From Pandoraea capi (lineage in GTDB: Bacteria > Pseudomonadota > Gammaproteobacteria > Burkholderiales > Burkholderiaceae), in assembly GCF_902459735.1 (NCBI RefSeq), contig NZ_CABPRV010000013.1, positions 124,001 to 188,000 on the forward strand: a stretch of DNA of 64,000 bases, read 5' to 3'. Below the pieces are notes generated by a model. It was not told the DNA's origin. It made no database searches and saw nothing but the letters and a program-made list of their open reading frames with translations. Position 1 is the stretch's first letter. Each line of letters begins with the position of its first letter. The translations under genes and the position numbers were made by a program. Positions 11,324 to 21,923 of the stretch are shown piece after piece.

Positions 11324-13012
11324 TCAGAACCCTTCGCCGGTGCGCAGATAGCGCCATTCACCGACGGGCAGGTTGCCGAGCGTGATGCGTCCCATGCGCA
11401 CGCGCTTGAGGCCGGTCACGTGCAAACCGACCAGTTCGCACATCCGGCGGATCTGACGCTTCTTGCCTTCCTTCAGGACGAAGCGCAACTGCTCCGGATT
11501 CTGCCAGTCGACTTGCGCCGGCTTGAGCGGCTGATCGTCGAGTTCGAGTCCGTGGCGCAGCAGCGCAAGGCGTTCGGCGGGGAAATGGGCTTCCACATTC
11601 TGCGTGTGTTCGTTGTATGAGACACGCACGAGGTACTCCTTCTCGATATCCGAGTCCTCACCGATCAACTGCTTGGCGATACGGCCGTCCTGTGTGAGGA
11701 CGAGAAGCCCGGTCGAGTCGATGTCGAGGCGGCCGGCAGGCGCGAGGCTGCGCAGATGGGAGGGAGAGAAGCGTACACCGGCGTCGTCTTCGGCCCAATG
11801 GTGTTCGCTTGTCACGAGCACCACTGCGGGATCGTAACCGTCTTCCGCTTGCCCGGAGACATAGCCCACGGGCTTATGCAGCAGGATGGTGACACGGTTG
11901 GCCTGTTCCTTTTGTGCCGCATGGACGACCGTGATTTCCTGCGTGGGCAGGATCTTGGTGCCGAGTTCCTTCACCACTTTGCCGTCGACACGCACCCAGC
12001 CTTTTTCGATCCACTCATCTGCTTCGCGTCGCGAGCAGAGGCCGAGTTCGGACATGCGCTTCGACAGGCGCAGCGAGCCTACCGCGTCGTGATGGACCTT
12101 GATGTCGTCTTCGTCATCGCGCTCGACGCGTGGTGCACGGGCCGGGCGCGTAGTGCGCTGCGCCGGATTCTCGCGATCGTCACGGGCGAAACGTCCCCGG
12201 GGGGCACCTTCACCGCTACGGCGCGGGCGGTCTTCGTCAAAGCGACGCGGCGCACGGTCATCGAAATCACGTTTGGGCGGGCGAGCGAAATCGCCGCGAG
12301 CACCACCTTCGGTATTGCGGCGCGGGCGGTCCTCATCGAAGCGACGTGGTGCTCGGTTGTCGAAGTCTCGCTTGGGCGGACGAGCGAAATCGCCGCGAGC
12401 GCCACCTTCGGTGTTGCGGCGCGGACGGTCCTCGTCGAAACGGCGCGGTGCGCGATTGTCGAAGTCACGCTTGACCGGACGAGCGAAATCGCCGCGAGCG
12501 CCACCTTCGGTATTGCGGCGCGGACGGTCCTCGTCGAAACGGCGCGGTGCGCGGTTGTCGAAGTCACGCTTGGCCGGACGAGCGAAATCGCCGCGAGCAC
12601 CGCCTTCGGTATTGCGGCGCGGACGGTCCTCGTCGAAACGGCGCGGCGCGCGGTCGTCGAAGTCGCGCTTGGGCGGGCGAGCGCCAGCAACGCGCTCGCG
12701 CTGACCACGTGCCGGCGGGCGTTCGCCCGTCGCACGCTTCTCATACGGCGCCGCGCCACCCGCCGGTTTGCGAGGTGCGGTGCTGTTTCCTGCCGGACGG
12801 CGTGCACCCGTCTGCGCCGAAGCATCGTCCGCCGGACGAGGACGTGCCGGCTTCCCGGCAGGCTTCCTGGGCGCACCATTGGCGTCGAGCATTGACGCAG
12901 GCACCGACTTGGTCGGACGACGCAGCGCGCCGGACGAACGCACAGGCGCGCGAGTCTTGTCGAGGGTTCGGGGGTGTTTCGCGCTCAGTTTGGCGCGGGG
13001 GGTATCGCTCAT
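11324..13012 (-). CDS. 23S rRNA pseudouridine synthase (RluF-like) with a repeat-rich N-terminus
   Basis: This 562-residue protein has a catalytic C-terminal half: an S4 RNA-binding domain ([20 protein letters not shown]) followed by a pseudouridine synthase domain with the catalytic aspartate in [10 protein letters not shown] (D430), IEKEYLV and RQIRRMCE. The wording of these motifs is closer to E. coli RluF than RluB. The first ~300 residues are low-complexity, rich in Arg, Asp, Pro and Ala, and include five near-identical 33-residue units. The gene overlaps the glnD stop (ATGA), so it is translationally coupled in a map-glnD-this order. The basic/acidic repeat tail is probably disordered and may bind RNA; that is inference. 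Confidence 0.9.
   Translation of the reverse strand: MSDTPRAKLSAKHPRTLDKTRAPVRSSGALRRPTKSVPASMLDANGAPRKPAGKPARPRPADDASAQTGARRPAGNSTAPRKPAGGAAPYEKRATGERPPARGQRERVAGARPPKRDFDDRAPRRFDEDRPRRNTEGGARGDFARPAKRDFDNRAPRRFDEDRPRRNTEGGARGDFARPVKRDFDNRAPRRFDEDRPRRNTEGGARGDFARPPKRDFDNRAPRRFDEDRPRRNTEGGARGDFARPPKRDFDDRAPRRFDEDRPRRSGEGAPRGRFARDDRENPAQRTTRPARAPRVERDDEDDIKVHHDAVGSLRLSKRMSELGLCSRREADEWIEKGWVRVDGKVVKELGTKILPTQEITVVHAAQKEQANRVTILLHKPVGYVSGQAEDGYDPAVVLVTSEHHWAEDDAGVRFSPSHLRSLAPAGRLDIDSTGLLVLTQDGRIAKQLIGEDSDIEKEYLVRVSYNEHTQNVEAHFPAERLALLRHGLELDDQPLKPAQVDWQNPEQLRFVLKEGKKRQIRRMCELVGLHVTGLKRVRMGRITLGNLPVGEWRYLRTGEGF
12182..12676 (-). repeat. Tandem repeat, five units of 99 bp, in frame
   Basis: Five head-to-tail 99-base units begin at about 12182, 12281, 12380, 12479 and 12578, located by the recurring string CGAGCGAAATCGCCGCGAG at exact 99-base spacing. 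The first unit (lowest coordinates, last in the protein) is more degenerate. Each unit encodes 33 residues with the core [18 protein letters not shown]. Because 99 is a multiple of three, copy-number change would keep the downstream catalytic domain in frame. Confidence 0.93.
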
Positions 13013-15573
13013 GGTTCCAATGCTTCGAGTAATTCGGTCTCGACGGCAATTTGCAGGCGGCTGTCCTGCAAGCGGCTGCCATCGAGGAGGAACGTGTCTT
13101 CGACACGCTCGCCGAGGGTATTGATGCGGGCGGTTCGCACGCTAACGCCATGACGCGCAAGCACGCGAGCGACCGCGTATAGCAAGCCGGTGCGGTCGTT
13201 GGCCGACACCGACAGCAGGTAGTACTGGCCTCGCTCATCGGGCCGCAGGTCGACGCGCGGTGTGACCGGGAAGCTGCGCGAGCGTCGAGGCAAGCGCCCC
13301 TTGCTCGGTTCGGCCAGCGGTTCGGGGCGCGTCAGTAGCGATACCAGTTCACTTTCCACCAGATTGATGATGTCGCGATAACTGGTGTCGAGGCCAGGGT
13401 CGGTCAGCAGGAAGCTATCCAGTGCGAAACCCTGACTGGTCGTATGTACCTTGGCGTCGAGAATCGACAGGCCCTTGCGCTCAAAGTAGCCGCAAATACG
13501 CGCGAACAGATCGACTTGATCGCGCACGTAGACCAGCACTTGCAGTCCTTCGCCAATCGGTGACGGACGTGCTTTCACGATCGGCGATTCACTATCGACA
13601 TGCCGCCACAGATGACGCGTTTGCCAGGCCACGTCAGCCGGGTCGTTACGCAGGAAATACGCAACGTCCAGCGTATTCCACAACGCTTCCTGTGCGCGCT
13701 CGGGCACCGTGTACAGGCGCAGTAATCCGAGTGCCTCTTCCTTGCGCGTTTTCAGTTGCGAATGCGGATCTGGATTGGCGCCGCCCAGCACCTGTAACGT
13801 CAGTCGATAGAGGTCTTCGAGCAGCTTGCCTTTCCAGGCATTCCACACCTTTGGGCTTGTGCCGCGAATGTCGGCCACCGTCAGGAGATAGAGCGCTGTG
13901 AGGCGCCGCTCGTTTTCCACCTTTTCTGCGAAGCGGCGGATGACTTCGGGATCGGTGGTGTCCTGCTTCTGCGCGACGGTGCTCATCGTCAGATGTTCAC
14001 CGACGAGCCAGACGATCAATTCCGTGTCTTCCCTGGAGATGCCGTGACGCATGCAGAACGTTCGCGCGTCGACCATGCCGAGTGTCGAGTGATCACCGCC
14101 GCGCCCCTTGGCAATGTCATGGAAGAGGGCGGCAATCGTCAGCACCCACGGACGGTCGAAGTTGGCGATCAACTGGCTGCAGAACGGGTACTCGTGCGCG
14201 TGTTCCGCGACAGCGAAACGACGAATGTTTCGCACGACCATCAGGATGTGCTGATCGACCGTGTACACGTGATACAGATCATGCTGCATCTGCCCCACGA
14301 CACGACGGAAATTGATCAGGTAGCGGCCCAGCACACTCGTCTGATTCATCAATCGCAAAGCATGGGTGATGCCCTGCGGTTGCTGGAGGATGGCCAGGAA
14401 TGTGCGACGGTTCTCCGGATCGGCCCGCCATTGTGCGTTCATCAGTTCGCGAGCGTTGTACAGCGCGCGTAGCGTTCTGGCAGACAACCCTTTCACGCCG
14501 ACGACCTGCTCGTAGAGCAGGAACGTTTCGAGAATCGCATTCGGATGACGCTCGTACAGCTCGTCGTCCACGATTTCGATCATGCCCTGCTTCTCGACGA
14601 AGCGCTCGTTGATAACGCGGGTAACGCCGCTGGTCTGCGGAAACAGGCGCGCTTCCACGTTCAGCAATAGCACGGTGTTGAGCTGCGTGACGGCTTTCGC
14701 TGCCCAATAGTACCGACGCATGAGCTGCTCGCTGGCCCGCTTCGTCGTCGTAGCGTCGAAGCCGAGGCTTTGCGCGAGCGCCGTCTGAAGGTCGAACACG
14801 AGAACATCCTGGCGTCGTCGCGCGAGCAAATGCAGGCGGGCACGCAAACCTTTCAGGAATTGCTCGTTGCGCCGCAGTTCCTTCAGTTCGCGGTCCGTCA
14901 ACAGATCGCGTGCGGATAGCTCTGCCCAGCTGTTGCCGAGGCCAGCGGCCTTCGTCATCCACAGTATGACTTGCAGGTCGCGCAATCCGCCCGGGCTTTC
15001 CTTGCAGTTCGGTTCGAGGCTGTAAGGCGTGTCCTGATACTTGGCGTGACGCTGGCGGATCTCCAGTTGCTTGCTTCGGAAGAACGCGAGCGGGTCGAGA
15101 TCCGCCGAGAAGCGTTGCTGGAACTCGTCGAAAAGCGCCTGATTTCCGGTGAGAAGCCGCGCTTCGAGCAGGCTCGTTTGCACCGTGATATCGGCGTGCG
15201 CCTCGGAAATGCACTCGTCGACGGTTCGCACGGAGGAGCCGATCTCAACGCCAATGTCCCAGAGGAAGCCAATGAAAGGCTCGACGTGCGAGGTCAGCGC
15301 GTCGGCTTCAGCGCTGCGATGCAACAGCAGAATGTCGACATCCGAATACGGATACAACTCGCCACGCCCGTAGCCACCGACGGCCACAAGCGCAAAGTCC
15401 TCTGGCATCTGGAATTCGACCCAGGCATCGCGCATCGACTGATCGACGGCGTGGGACAAGCCGTGCAGAAGCACGTCGATCTTGCCGTGCGTGGCGAAGC
15501 GCTCGACGAGTTCCGTCTTGCGGTCCTTGAGGGCCTGACGTAGCGGTGAAGGGGCGTGTGCACGTGCGTGCAT
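13009..15573 (-). CDS. glnD: PII uridylyltransferase / uridylyl-removing enzyme
   Basis: This 854-residue GlnD is the bifunctional nitrogen sensor that uridylylates PII proteins when glutamine is low and removes UMP when glutamine is high. In order: nucleotidyltransferase domain with [15 protein letters not shown] (66-80), a linker, an HD hydrolase domain (QHILMVV..., then [15 protein letters not shown]), and two C-terminal ACT domains that sense glutamine. I chose the ATG at 15573 because GGAAG lies just upstream; an in-frame ATG at 15639 has no ribosome binding site. It lies 90 bases downstream of map and overlaps the following pseudouridine synthase gene by the stop/start. Confidence 0.97.
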   Translation of the reverse strand: MHARAHAPSPLRQALKDRKTELVERFATHGKIDVLLHGLSHAVDQSMRDAWVEFQMPEDFALVAVGGYGRGELYPYSDVDILLLHRSAEADALTSHVEPFIGFLWDIGVEIGSSVRTVDECISEAHADITVQTSLLEARLLTGNQALFDEFQQRFSADLDPLAFFRSKQLEIRQRHAKYQDTPYSLEPNCKESPGGLRDLQVILWMTKAAGLGNSWAELSARDLLTDRELKELRRNEQFLKGLRARLHLLARRRQDVLVFDLQTALAQSLGFDATTTKRASEQLMRRYYWAAKAVTQLNTVLLLNVEARLFPQTSGVTRVINERFVEKQGMIEIVDDELYERHPNAILETFLLYEQVVGVKGLSARTLRALYNARELMNAQWRADPENRRTFLAILQQPQGITHALRLMNQTSVLGRYLINFRRVVGQMQHDLYHVYTVDQHILMVVRNIRRFAVAEHAHEYPFCSQLIANFDRPWVLTIAALFHDIAKGRGGDHSTLGMVDARTFCMRHGISREDTELIVWLVGEHLTMSTVAQKQDTTDPEVIRRFAEKVENERRLTALYLLTVADIRGTSPKVWNAWKGKLLEDLYRLTLQVLGGANPDPHSQLKTRKEEALGLLRLYTVPERAQEALWNTLDVAYFLRNDPADVAWQTRHLWRHVDSESPIVKARPSPIGEGLQVLVYVRDQVDLFARICGYFERKGLSILDAKVHTTSQGFALDSFLLTDPGLDTSYRDIINLVESELVSLLTRPEPLAEPSKGRLPRRSRSFPVTPRVDLRPDERGQYYLLSVSANDRTGLLYAVARVLARHGVSVRTARINTLGERVEDTFLLDGSRLQDSRLQIAVETELLEALEP

Positions 15574-15663
15574 GGCGGCTTCCAGAGGGTGGATAACGAC
15601 TGAGGCCGAAAAGTGTCGGGGCCGGGCGACCGCCGACATTGCCGGCGGCCGGACGATGATTGC

Positions 15664-16491
15664 TCAGACGGATGCTGCGAAAGACGCTACATACGAGGAC
15701 CCCGGCGGCGGCGGCGGCGTGAGTGCCGAGTGCGTCAGCACCTCATGGCCGGTTTCGGTCACGAGGATCGTGTGTTCCCACTGTGCCGACAGGCTGCGAT
15801 CGCGTGTCTTGACCGTCCATTGATCAGGCATCGTCCGAATTTCTCGCTTACCCGCATTGATCATCGGCTCGATGGTAAAAATCATGCCAGCCTGCAATTC
15901 GAGGCCAGTACCTTGACGTCCGTAATGCAGAATCTGCGGATCTTCGTGGAAGACCTGACCGATACCGTGGCCGCAATACTCGCGCACTACGCTGTAACCC
16001 TGTGCTTCGGCGTGCGTCTGAATCGCCTGTCCGATGTCGCCAAGACGTGCGCCCGGGCGGACCTGATTGATGCCGAGCCACATGCACTCGTAGGTCACTT
16101 GCGCCAGACGTTTCGCGAGAATCGTGCCGTCCCCGACGATGAACATTCGGCTCGTATCCCCGAAATAGCCGTCCTTGATCACCGTGATGTCAATGTTCAG
16201 GGCGTCGCCGTTCTTGAGGGCTTTCTCGCCGGGAATGCCATGGCAGATCACGTCATTGACCGAAATGCATGTGGCTTTCGGGTAAGGGGGGTAGCCGGGC
16301 GGCTGGTAGTTCAGCGGTGCGGGAACCGTGCCTTGTTCCTTGACCATGAATTCGTGGCAGAGGCGGTCGAGCTCCCCGGTGGTGACGCCGGCGCGCACGT
16401 GCGGCGTGATGAAATCGAGCACTTCGCTGGCCAGACGGCAGGCGACGCGCATCATTTCAATGTCGTGGGCATTCTTGAGGGTGATAGCCAT
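15664..16491 (-). CDS. map: Methionine aminopeptidase, type I
   Basis: This 275-residue MetAP removes the initiator methionine after deformylation. All five metal ligands are visible: D101, D112, H175 (in CGHGIG), E208 and E239; H84 is the substrate-side histidine. The start at 16491 gives MAITLKNAHDIEMM, the usual family start; an in-frame ATG at 16527 would add twelve unrelated residues. The gene leads the minus-strand map-glnD-pseudouridine synthase unit and is divergent from rpsB, the normal arrangement in proteobacteria. Confidence 0.96.
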   Translation of the reverse strand: MAITLKNAHDIEMMRVACRLASEVLDFITPHVRAGVTTGELDRLCHEFMVKEQGTVPAPLNYQPPGYPPYPKATCISVNDVICHGIPGEKALKNGDALNIDITVIKDGYFGDTSRMFIVGDGTILAKRLAQVTYECMWLGINQVRPGARLGDIGQAIQTHAEAQGYSVVREYCGHGIGQVFHEDPQILHYGRQGTGLELQAGMIFTIEPMINAGKREIRTMPDQWTVKTRDRSLSAQWEHTILVTETGHEVLTHSALTPPPPPGSSYVASFAASV

Positions 16492-16702
16492 TGCGGAATC
16501 GGGCAAATTGCGTAAACAGTGACGCATTATCGCATCAATGCCAGGTTTTGGCCGGCTTTTAGCCTTGCCTGGCGCGGATTTCGGAGCGTTCCGAGGGGCG
16601 GTTTCGCCGATTCCGAAGGCGTCGTCGGAAAGGCTGCCCGATTGGCTGGCAAGCCGCGCAAACCGGGCATTTCCGGCTTGTCATCGCAAGTTCACATGCC
16701 GC

Positions 16703-16732
16703 TTGAGTACAGGGGCGCTGCGATGCTATAAT
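16703..16732 (+). promoter_or_regulatory. Strong promoter of the rpsB superoperon
   Basis: TTGAGT (16703-16708) is followed after 18 bases by a consensus TATAAT (16727-16732), which is preceded by TG-C and so also forms an extended -10. Transcription should start near 16739, giving a leader of about 280 bases before rpsB. This is the best sigma-70 promoter seen in the 529-base gap between map and rpsB; no clear map promoter was found on the other strand. Confidence 0.8.
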
Positions 16733-16739
16733 CTCGGGC

Positions 16740-17020
16740 TAAGTCGAGGACGAGTTGTCAATAAGGTCGAGGGTTTCCCCTCGGTTTTTGGCGAGTTTCA
16801 TCGAGATTTTGACGCAGTTGGCCCCAATTTGGTGCTAAATGGCGTTCGATCCGGTGAAAAAGCCTGGCGATGTTCGCTTCATCGACTTGGAACTTTTGAA
16901 ATCGCGGGCCGGCGCACCCAGGGTGCCCGATCTTCGCAGGCGGGTCATGCAAAGCTGTATGGCAGTCTGACGAAACGGGTACGGCAGCCGGTCTAAGACC
17001 TAACCCTCACGGAGAATCAC
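16740..17020 (+). promoter_or_regulatory. Long rpsB leader with a terminator-like hairpin
   Basis: The untranslated leader of rpsB contains, about 30 bases after the predicted start site, a hairpin CGAGGG-TTTC-CCCTCG (16768-16783) followed by GTTTTT. A second TCGAGG at 16744-16749 could pair with the same CCTCG arm, giving a possible alternative fold. S2 is known to repress rpsB through its leader in gammaproteobacteria; whether this leader works similarly is unknown. The remaining ~230 bases hold no gene I can support. TCACGGAG before 17021 is the ribosome binding site. Confidence 0.5.
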
Positions 17021-17770
17021 ATGTCTGTCACGATGCGTCAGATGCTGGAAGCGGGCGTCCACTTTGGTCACCAAACCCGTTTCTGGAACCCCAAGATGGC
17101 CCCCTATATCTTCGGCCATCGCAACAAGATTCACATCATCAACCTCGAAAAGACGTTGCCGATGTACCAGGACGCACTGAAGTACGTGCGTCAACTGGCA
17201 GCAAACCGCGGCACGATCCTGTTCGTGGGTACGAAGCGTCAAGCGCGTGACATCGTGGCCGAAGCCGCGGCACGTGCCGGTATGCCGTACGTCAACAACC
17301 GTTGGCTGGGCGGCATGCTGACGAACTTCAAGACCCTGAAGTCGTCGATCAAGAAGCTCAAGGACATGGAGCAGGCGCTGGAAGCCGGCGAGCAAGAGCG
17401 CATGAGCAAGAAGGAAGCGCTGCTGTTCGATCGCGAAATGGCCAAGCTGCAAAAGTCGATCGGTGGCGTGAAGGAAATGGGCGGCATGCCCGACGCCATC
17501 TTCGTCGTCGACGTCGGCTATCACAAGATCGCCATCACCGAAGCCAACAAGCTGGGCATTCCGGTGATCGCTGTGGTCGATACGAACCACTCGCCGGAAG
17601 GTGTGGACTACGTGATCCCGGGTAACGACGACTCGAGCAAGGCTGTCGAGCTGTACGTCCAAGGCGTCGCTGACGCGATCCTCGAAGGCCGTGCAAACGC
17701 CGTCAAGGAAGTCGTTGAAGCCGTTCGCGGCGAAGGCGACGAGTTCGTCGAAGTGAACGAAGAGGCGTAA
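17021..17770 (+). CDS. rpsB: 30S ribosomal protein S2
   Basis: This 249-residue protein is S2, located on the back of the small subunit head-body junction and needed to bring in S1. The N-terminus [20 protein letters not shown] and the internal [13 protein letters not shown] and [13 protein letters not shown] are highly characteristic. It is the first gene of the translation/outer-membrane superoperon, and an rpsB-tsf order is nearly universal. A strong terminator lies between it and tsf. Confidence 0.99.
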   Translation: MSVTMRQMLEAGVHFGHQTRFWNPKMAPYIFGHRNKIHIINLEKTLPMYQDALKYVRQLAANRGTILFVGTKRQARDIVAEAAARAGMPYVNNRWLGGMLTNFKTLKSSIKKLKDMEQALEAGEQERMSKKEALLFDREMAKLQKSIGGVKEMGGMPDAIFVVDVGYHKIAITEANKLGIPVIAVVDTNHSPEGVDYVIPGNDDSSKAVELYVQGVADAILEGRANAVKEVVEAVRGEGDEFVEVNEEA

Positions 17771-17789
17771 GCGGCCACCGCTGCGTAAC

Positions 17790-17821
17790 AAAAGGGGCTG
17801 CTTGTGGCGCCCCTTTTTTTT
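17790..17821 (+). terminator. Intrinsic terminator between rpsB and tsf
   Basis: AAAAGGGGC pairs with GCCCCTTTT around a loop of about ten bases, followed by an uninterrupted run of T residues. It lies 20 bases past the rpsB stop and 104 bases before tsf, so it probably makes S2 mRNA more abundant than the downstream message. Confidence 0.85.
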
Positions 17822-17924
17822 AGTCCGATTTCCCCGCGTCGGGTGTGCGGGTCGCCAGGGGCGGGCGGTGAGGCCGTCCGAGCGATGCCCTTTCCCGACT
17901 GATTCGATATACAGGAGTAACGAT

Positions 17925-18806
17925 ATGCCGGCAATTACTGCAGCAATGGTGGGCGAACTGCGCGCCAAGACCGATGCGCCGATGATGGAGTGCAAGAAGG
18001 CGCTGACCGAAGCCAACGGCGACATGGTCCGTGCTGAAGAAATCCTGCGTGTCAAGCTGGGTAGCAAGGCCAGCAAGGCCGCGAGCCGTATCACCGCAGA
18101 AGGCGTGATCTCGGCTTACATCGATGGCGGCAAGGGTGCCGTGGTCGAAATCAACTGCGAAACCGACTTCGTCTCGAAGAACGACGACTTCCTGAAGTTC
18201 GCCAACGACCTGGCCAAGCTGGTCGCAGAGAACAACCCGGCTGACGTCGCTGCCCTGTCGGCGCTGCCGCTCGACGGCAAGACCGTTGACCAGATTCGTG
18301 CCGACCTGATCGGCAAGATCGGTGAAAACATGACGATCCGTCGCTTCCAGCGCTATGAAACGTCGGGCAAGCTGGCCGCTTACCTTCACGGCACGCGCAT
18401 TGGCGTGGTCGTCGAGTACGAAGGTGCGGATGCTGAAGTCGGCAAGAACGTTGCCATGCACATCGCCGCCATGAAGCCGGTCGCTGTGTCGGGTGATCAG
18501 GTTTCGTCGGAACTGATCGAGAAGGAACGCAAGGTTGCCGCCGAAAAGGCTGCCGAATCGGGCAAGCCGGCCGAGATCGTCGCCAAGATGGTGGAAGGCA
18601 GCGTGCAGAAGTTCCTGAAGGAAGTCTCGCTGTTCAACCAGACGTACGTGAAGGACGACAAGGCAACCGTCGAGCAGATGCTCAAGGCCAACAACACCAC
18701 GGTCAAGGGTTTCACCATGTTCGTGGTCGGCGAAGGCATCGAGAAGAAGCAGGACGACTTCGCTGCCGAAGTGGCTGCGCAAGTGGCCGCTGCAAAGCAG
18801 TCGTAA
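17925..18806 (+). CDS. tsf: Elongation factor Ts
   Basis: This 293-residue guanine nucleotide exchange factor recycles EF-Tu from GDP to GTP form. The N-terminal UBA-like region ([19 protein letters not shown]), the conserved [11 protein letters not shown] stretch and the [15 protein letters not shown] core are present. The ATG at 17925 is preceded by CAGGAG at a good distance; an in-frame upstream start lies in the rpsB-tsf terminator region and is not credible. Confidence 0.99.
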   Translation: MPAITAAMVGELRAKTDAPMMECKKALTEANGDMVRAEEILRVKLGSKASKAASRITAEGVISAYIDGGKGAVVEINCETDFVSKNDDFLKFANDLAKLVAENNPADVAALSALPLDGKTVDQIRADLIGKIGENMTIRRFQRYETSGKLAAYLHGTRIGVVVEYEGADAEVGKNVAMHIAAMKPVAVSGDQVSSELIEKERKVAAEKAAESGKPAEIVAKMVEGSVQKFLKEVSLFNQTYVKDDKATVEQMLKANNTTVKGFTMFVVGEGIEKKQDDFAAEVAAQVAAAKQS

Positions 18807-18904
18807 TTCGCGCAGTACCGTAGTATCCGGGGGCGGCGGTGCCGTCCCCGTTGTTTCATCCAGAATACCCCAACAGTGCCCGACCAGAATTCTTAAGGAC
18901 CGCC

Positions 18905-19618
18905 ATGTCTACTCCTTACAAACGCGTACTTCTCAAGCTCTCTGGTGAAGCCCTCATGGGTGACGATTCGTTCGGTATCAACCGCGCAACCATCGAACGG
19001 ATGGTTGGCGATATCGCCGAAGTCGTTCGCCTGGGCACGCAATTGGCCGTCGTGATCGGTGGTGGCAATATTTTCCGCGGTGTGGCTGGTGGTGCCGCAG
19101 GCATGGACCGCGCTACGGCCGACTACATGGGGATGCTCGCCACGATGATGAACGCCCTGGCGTTGCAGGACGCCATGCGTCACGCCGGCATCGAAGCGCG
19201 TGTGCAATCCGCGCTGCGTATGGACCAGGTCGTCGAGCCGTACATTCGCCCGCGCGCGATCCGCCAACTCGAAGAAGGGAAAGTCGTGATCTTTGCCGCC
19301 GGTACGGGCAACCCGTTCTTCACGACCGACACGGCTGCGGCATTGCGCGGCTCGGAAGTCGGCGCAGAAGTGGTGCTCAAGGCGACCAAGGTCGACGGCG
19401 TGTACTCGGCCGATCCCAAGAAGGATCCGGACGCAGTAAAGTACTCGACCATCAGCTTCGACGAGGCGATCTCGAAGAACTTGCAGGTCATGGACGCGAC
19501 GGCTTTTGCGCTGTGCCGCGATCAGAAGATGCCGGTGCGCGTTTTCTCGATCGTGAAGCCGGGTGCGCTCAAACACGTCATTCTCGGCGAAGACGAGGGA
19601 ACGCTCGTCCACGTTTGA
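18905..19618 (+). CDS. pyrH: UMP kinase
   Basis: This 237-residue amino acid kinase-fold UMP kinase makes UDP from UMP for all pyrimidine nucleotides. The nucleotide-binding [15 protein letters not shown], the GGGNIFRG loop and the C-terminal [18 protein letters not shown] are typical. AAGGACC precedes the ATG at 18905. It stands in the standard tsf-pyrH-frr order. Confidence 0.98.
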   Translation: MSTPYKRVLLKLSGEALMGDDSFGINRATIERMVGDIAEVVRLGTQLAVVIGGGNIFRGVAGGAAGMDRATADYMGMLATMMNALALQDAMRHAGIEARVQSALRMDQVVEPYIRPRAIRQLEEGKVVIFAAGTGNPFFTTDTAAALRGSEVGAEVVLKATKVDGVYSADPKKDPDAVKYSTISFDEAISKNLQVMDATAFALCRDQKMPVRVFSIVKPGALKHVILGEDEGTLVHV

Positions 19619-19704
19619 GTTCAAATTGCGGCGTCCGCGTGCATTGGCGCGCCGACGCCGTATCATTTATGTTTGCGTAACAAATTTTAGGTTTGGAGGT
19701 TGCC

Positions 19705-20265
19705 ATGAGCGTTGCTGACGTCAAGAAGAATGTCGAGCAAAAGATGAAGAGCTCGATCGAGTCGTTCAAGAACAACCTGGCGAAGATTCGTACCGGCCGC
19801 GCACACGTGGGTCTGCTCGATCATGTCCAGGTCGATTACTACGGTTCGATGGTGCCCATCTCTCAAGTGGCCAACGTGAGCCTGGTCGACGCGCGCACGA
19901 TTGGCGTGCAACCGTGGGAAAAGAACATGGTGGCCAAGGTCGAGAAGGCGATTCGTGAGTCGGATCTGGGTCTGAACCCGGCAACGCAGGGTGACCTGAT
20001 TCGTGTGCCGATGCCCCAGTTGACCGAAGAGCGCCGTCGCGAAATGACCAAGCTGGTCAAGTCGGAAGGTGAAAACGCCAAGGTTGCCGTGCGTAACCTG
20101 CGTCGCGATGCCAATGAGCAGCTTAAGAAGCTGGTGAAGGACAAGGAAATTTCGGAAGACGACGAGCGTCGTGGTGGTGACGACGTTCAGAAGTTTACCG
20201 ACAAGTTCGTCGCCGAGATCGATGAGCTGGTCAAGCAGAAGGACGCCGAGATCATGACGGTCTGA
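19705..20265 (+). CDS. frr: Ribosome recycling factor
   Basis: This 186-residue factor splits post-termination ribosomes together with EF-G. The signature [20 protein letters not shown] and the basic [20 protein letters not shown] are present, and the length equals the family norm. GGAGGT (19695-19700) fixes the start at 19705; the in-frame GTT/ATG twelve bases upstream would disrupt this ribosome binding site. Confidence 0.98.
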   Translation: MSVADVKKNVEQKMKSSIESFKNNLAKIRTGRAHVGLLDHVQVDYYGSMVPISQVANVSLVDARTIGVQPWEKNMVAKVEKAIRESDLGLNPATQGDLIRVPMPQLTEERRREMTKLVKSEGENAKVAVRNLRRDANEQLKKLVKDKEISEDDERRGGDDVQKFTDKFVAEIDELVKQKDAEIMTV

Positions 20266-20329
20266 GTGCCTCGGCACTTACCGCACGATCTCCGCAGACT
20301 TTCGCGCTCGACTCTCGCGCCGTATCTCA

Positions 20330-21112
20330 ATGGGTTTTCTCAGCTCTACGCTTTCTGCTCCAGAGACAGCGAGCATTCCGCGCCACGTTGCCATCGTCAT
20401 GGATGGCAACGGGCGTTGGGCTACCAGTCGTAAATTGCCCCGCGTGGCGGGGCACAAGCGCGGCGTTGATGCCGTGCGCGAGGCGGTGACGGCATGTGCT
20501 GAGCTCGGCGTCGAGTACCTGACCCTGTTCGCGTTCAGTTCCGAGAACTGGCGTCGTCCTCAGGATGAAGTCTCGACGCTGATGCAGTTGTTCATTCTCG
20601 CGCTCGAACGCGAGGTGGGTAAGTTGCACAGTAATGGCATCCGTCTTCGCGTCATTGGCGCGCTCGAAGCGTTCGAGCCGCGCATTCAGGAACTCGTCCG
20701 GCGGGCAGAGGAGCGCACGCAGGACAATAAGGGACTGACGTTGACCATCGCCGCGAACTACGGCGGGCGATGGGATATTCTCCAGGCCGCTCAGAAGCTT
20801 GCCGCGGCGCGCGTTGCGCAGGGCGGGGCGTCGGCACTCGAGTCATCGTTCTCAGAGGACGACCTCGCGCCTTATCTCAGCATGGCTTATGCGCCGGAGC
20901 CGGATCTCTTTATCCGCACCGGCGGCGATCAGCGCGTCAGTAATTTTCTGCTTTGGCAACTGGCGTACACTGAGTTGTATTTCACCGAAGAATTCTGGCC
21001 GGACTTCAACGCCAATACGCTCAAGCGGGCCATCGCCGAGTTTCAGCAGCGCGAACGCCGTTTCGGCCGTACCAGCGCTCAAGTCCAGAACCCCTCGGGA
21101 CAATCCGCCTGA
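20330..21112 (+). CDS. uppS: Undecaprenyl diphosphate synthase (isoprenyl transferase)
   Basis: This 260-residue cis-prenyltransferase makes the C55 lipid carrier for peptidoglycan and O-antigen. The catalytic motif MDGNGRW (24-30, D25) and the downstream [13 protein letters not shown] and the [15 protein letters not shown] block are clear. No strong ribosome binding site is seen before the ATG at 20330. Its stop shares one base with the cdsA start, so the two are translationally coupled. Confidence 0.97.
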   Translation: MGFLSSTLSAPETASIPRHVAIVMDGNGRWATSRKLPRVAGHKRGVDAVREAVTACAELGVEYLTLFAFSSENWRRPQDEVSTLMQLFILALEREVGKLHSNGIRLRVIGALEAFEPRIQELVRRAEERTQDNKGLTLTIAANYGGRWDILQAAQKLAAARVAQGGASALESSFSEDDLAPYLSMAYAPEPDLFIRTGGDQRVSNFLLWQLAYTELYFTEEFWPDFNANTLKRAIAEFQQRERRFGRTSAQVQNPSGQSA

Positions 21113-21921
21113 TGCTCAAGACACGCGTTATTACCGCTGTCGTACTTCTCGCCATTCTTTTGCCCGTGATCTTCGTCGGTACGCCGGCGCAGTTCGCATT
21201 GCTCGCGGCCGTCATCGTGGCTGCCGCGGGTTGGGAGTGGGGGCGACTGGTCGGACTCAACGGCACCGGTGCGATCTTCTACGGCGCACTGGCCTTGCTC
21301 GGCGTCGGGCTGACTTGGGGTGGCGGCTGGACGTTGTCTTCCATTTGGCTCAAACCCGCCGCAATCTTCTGGCTGCTCGCAGGACCTTACACACTTGCGC
21401 GCAAACCGGCGACGAAGGGCGCATGGCGCGGCCTGTTGTTGGTCGCCGGGCCCGTGGTGCTGATTGCTGCGTGGCAAGCACTTTGTCTGGCGCGTGAGCG
21501 CGGCGTGGCTTTCCTGCTCTCCGTGCTCGTGATCGTGTGGCTCGCCGACACCGGCGCGTATTTTGCCGGCCGGGCGTTCGGCAAGCGCAAGCTTGCGCCA
21601 TCCATCAGTCCGGGCAAGTCCTGGGAAGGTGCAATCGGTGGTTGGCTGTTGGTGCTCGTGGTCGCGGCAGTGGTGCTCACCAGCGGTCTGCAAGCCCCCA
21701 CGATCGTTTCCTATCTCGCCAGCACGCAGGGCCTCGCACTCGGCGCATTGACGCTCACGGTCCTGGTCGCCTTTTCGGTCGTGGGCGATCTGTTCGAATC
21801 TCAACTCAAGCGGCAAGCCGGCGTGAAGGATTCCAGCGCGCTGCTGCCCGGTCATGGCGGCGTGCTCGACAGAATCGACGCGCTCCTCCCGGTGCTACCG
21901 CTGGCTCTGCTCTTCGTCTGA
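21112..21921 (+). CDS. cdsA: Phosphatidate cytidylyltransferase
   Basis: This 269-residue integral membrane enzyme makes CDP-diacylglycerol, the precursor of all phospholipids. It has about seven to eight hydrophobic segments and the C-terminal family signature beginning [18 protein letters not shown] and ending VLDRID. It overlaps uppS by one base and lies two bases before dxr. Confidence 0.97.
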   Translation: MLKTRVITAVVLLAILLPVIFVGTPAQFALLAAVIVAAAGWEWGRLVGLNGTGAIFYGALALLGVGLTWGGGWTLSSIWLKPAAIFWLLAGPYTLARKPATKGAWRGLLLVAGPVVLIAAWQALCLARERGVAFLLSVLVIVWLADTGAYFAGRAFGKRKLAPSISPGKSWEGAIGGWLLVLVVAAVVLTSGLQAPTIVSYLASTQGLALGALTLTVLVAFSVVGDLFESQLKRQAGVKDSSALLPGHGGVLDRIDALLPVLPLALLFV

Positions 21922-21923
21922 TC

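Noticed and set aside
12182-12676. Possible CRISPR-like array
   Set aside because: Units are directly adjacent with no unique spacers and lie in frame within a coding sequence.
12099-12704. Plus-strand repetitive frame opposite the pseudouridine synthase repeats
   Set aside because: It is the reverse complement of the 99-base coding repeat and has no ribosome binding site; the repeat is explained by the minus-strand gene.
20267-20280. Inverted repeat AGTGCC-TC-GGCACT after frr
   Set aside because: Too short and not followed by a T tract, so not a convincing terminator.
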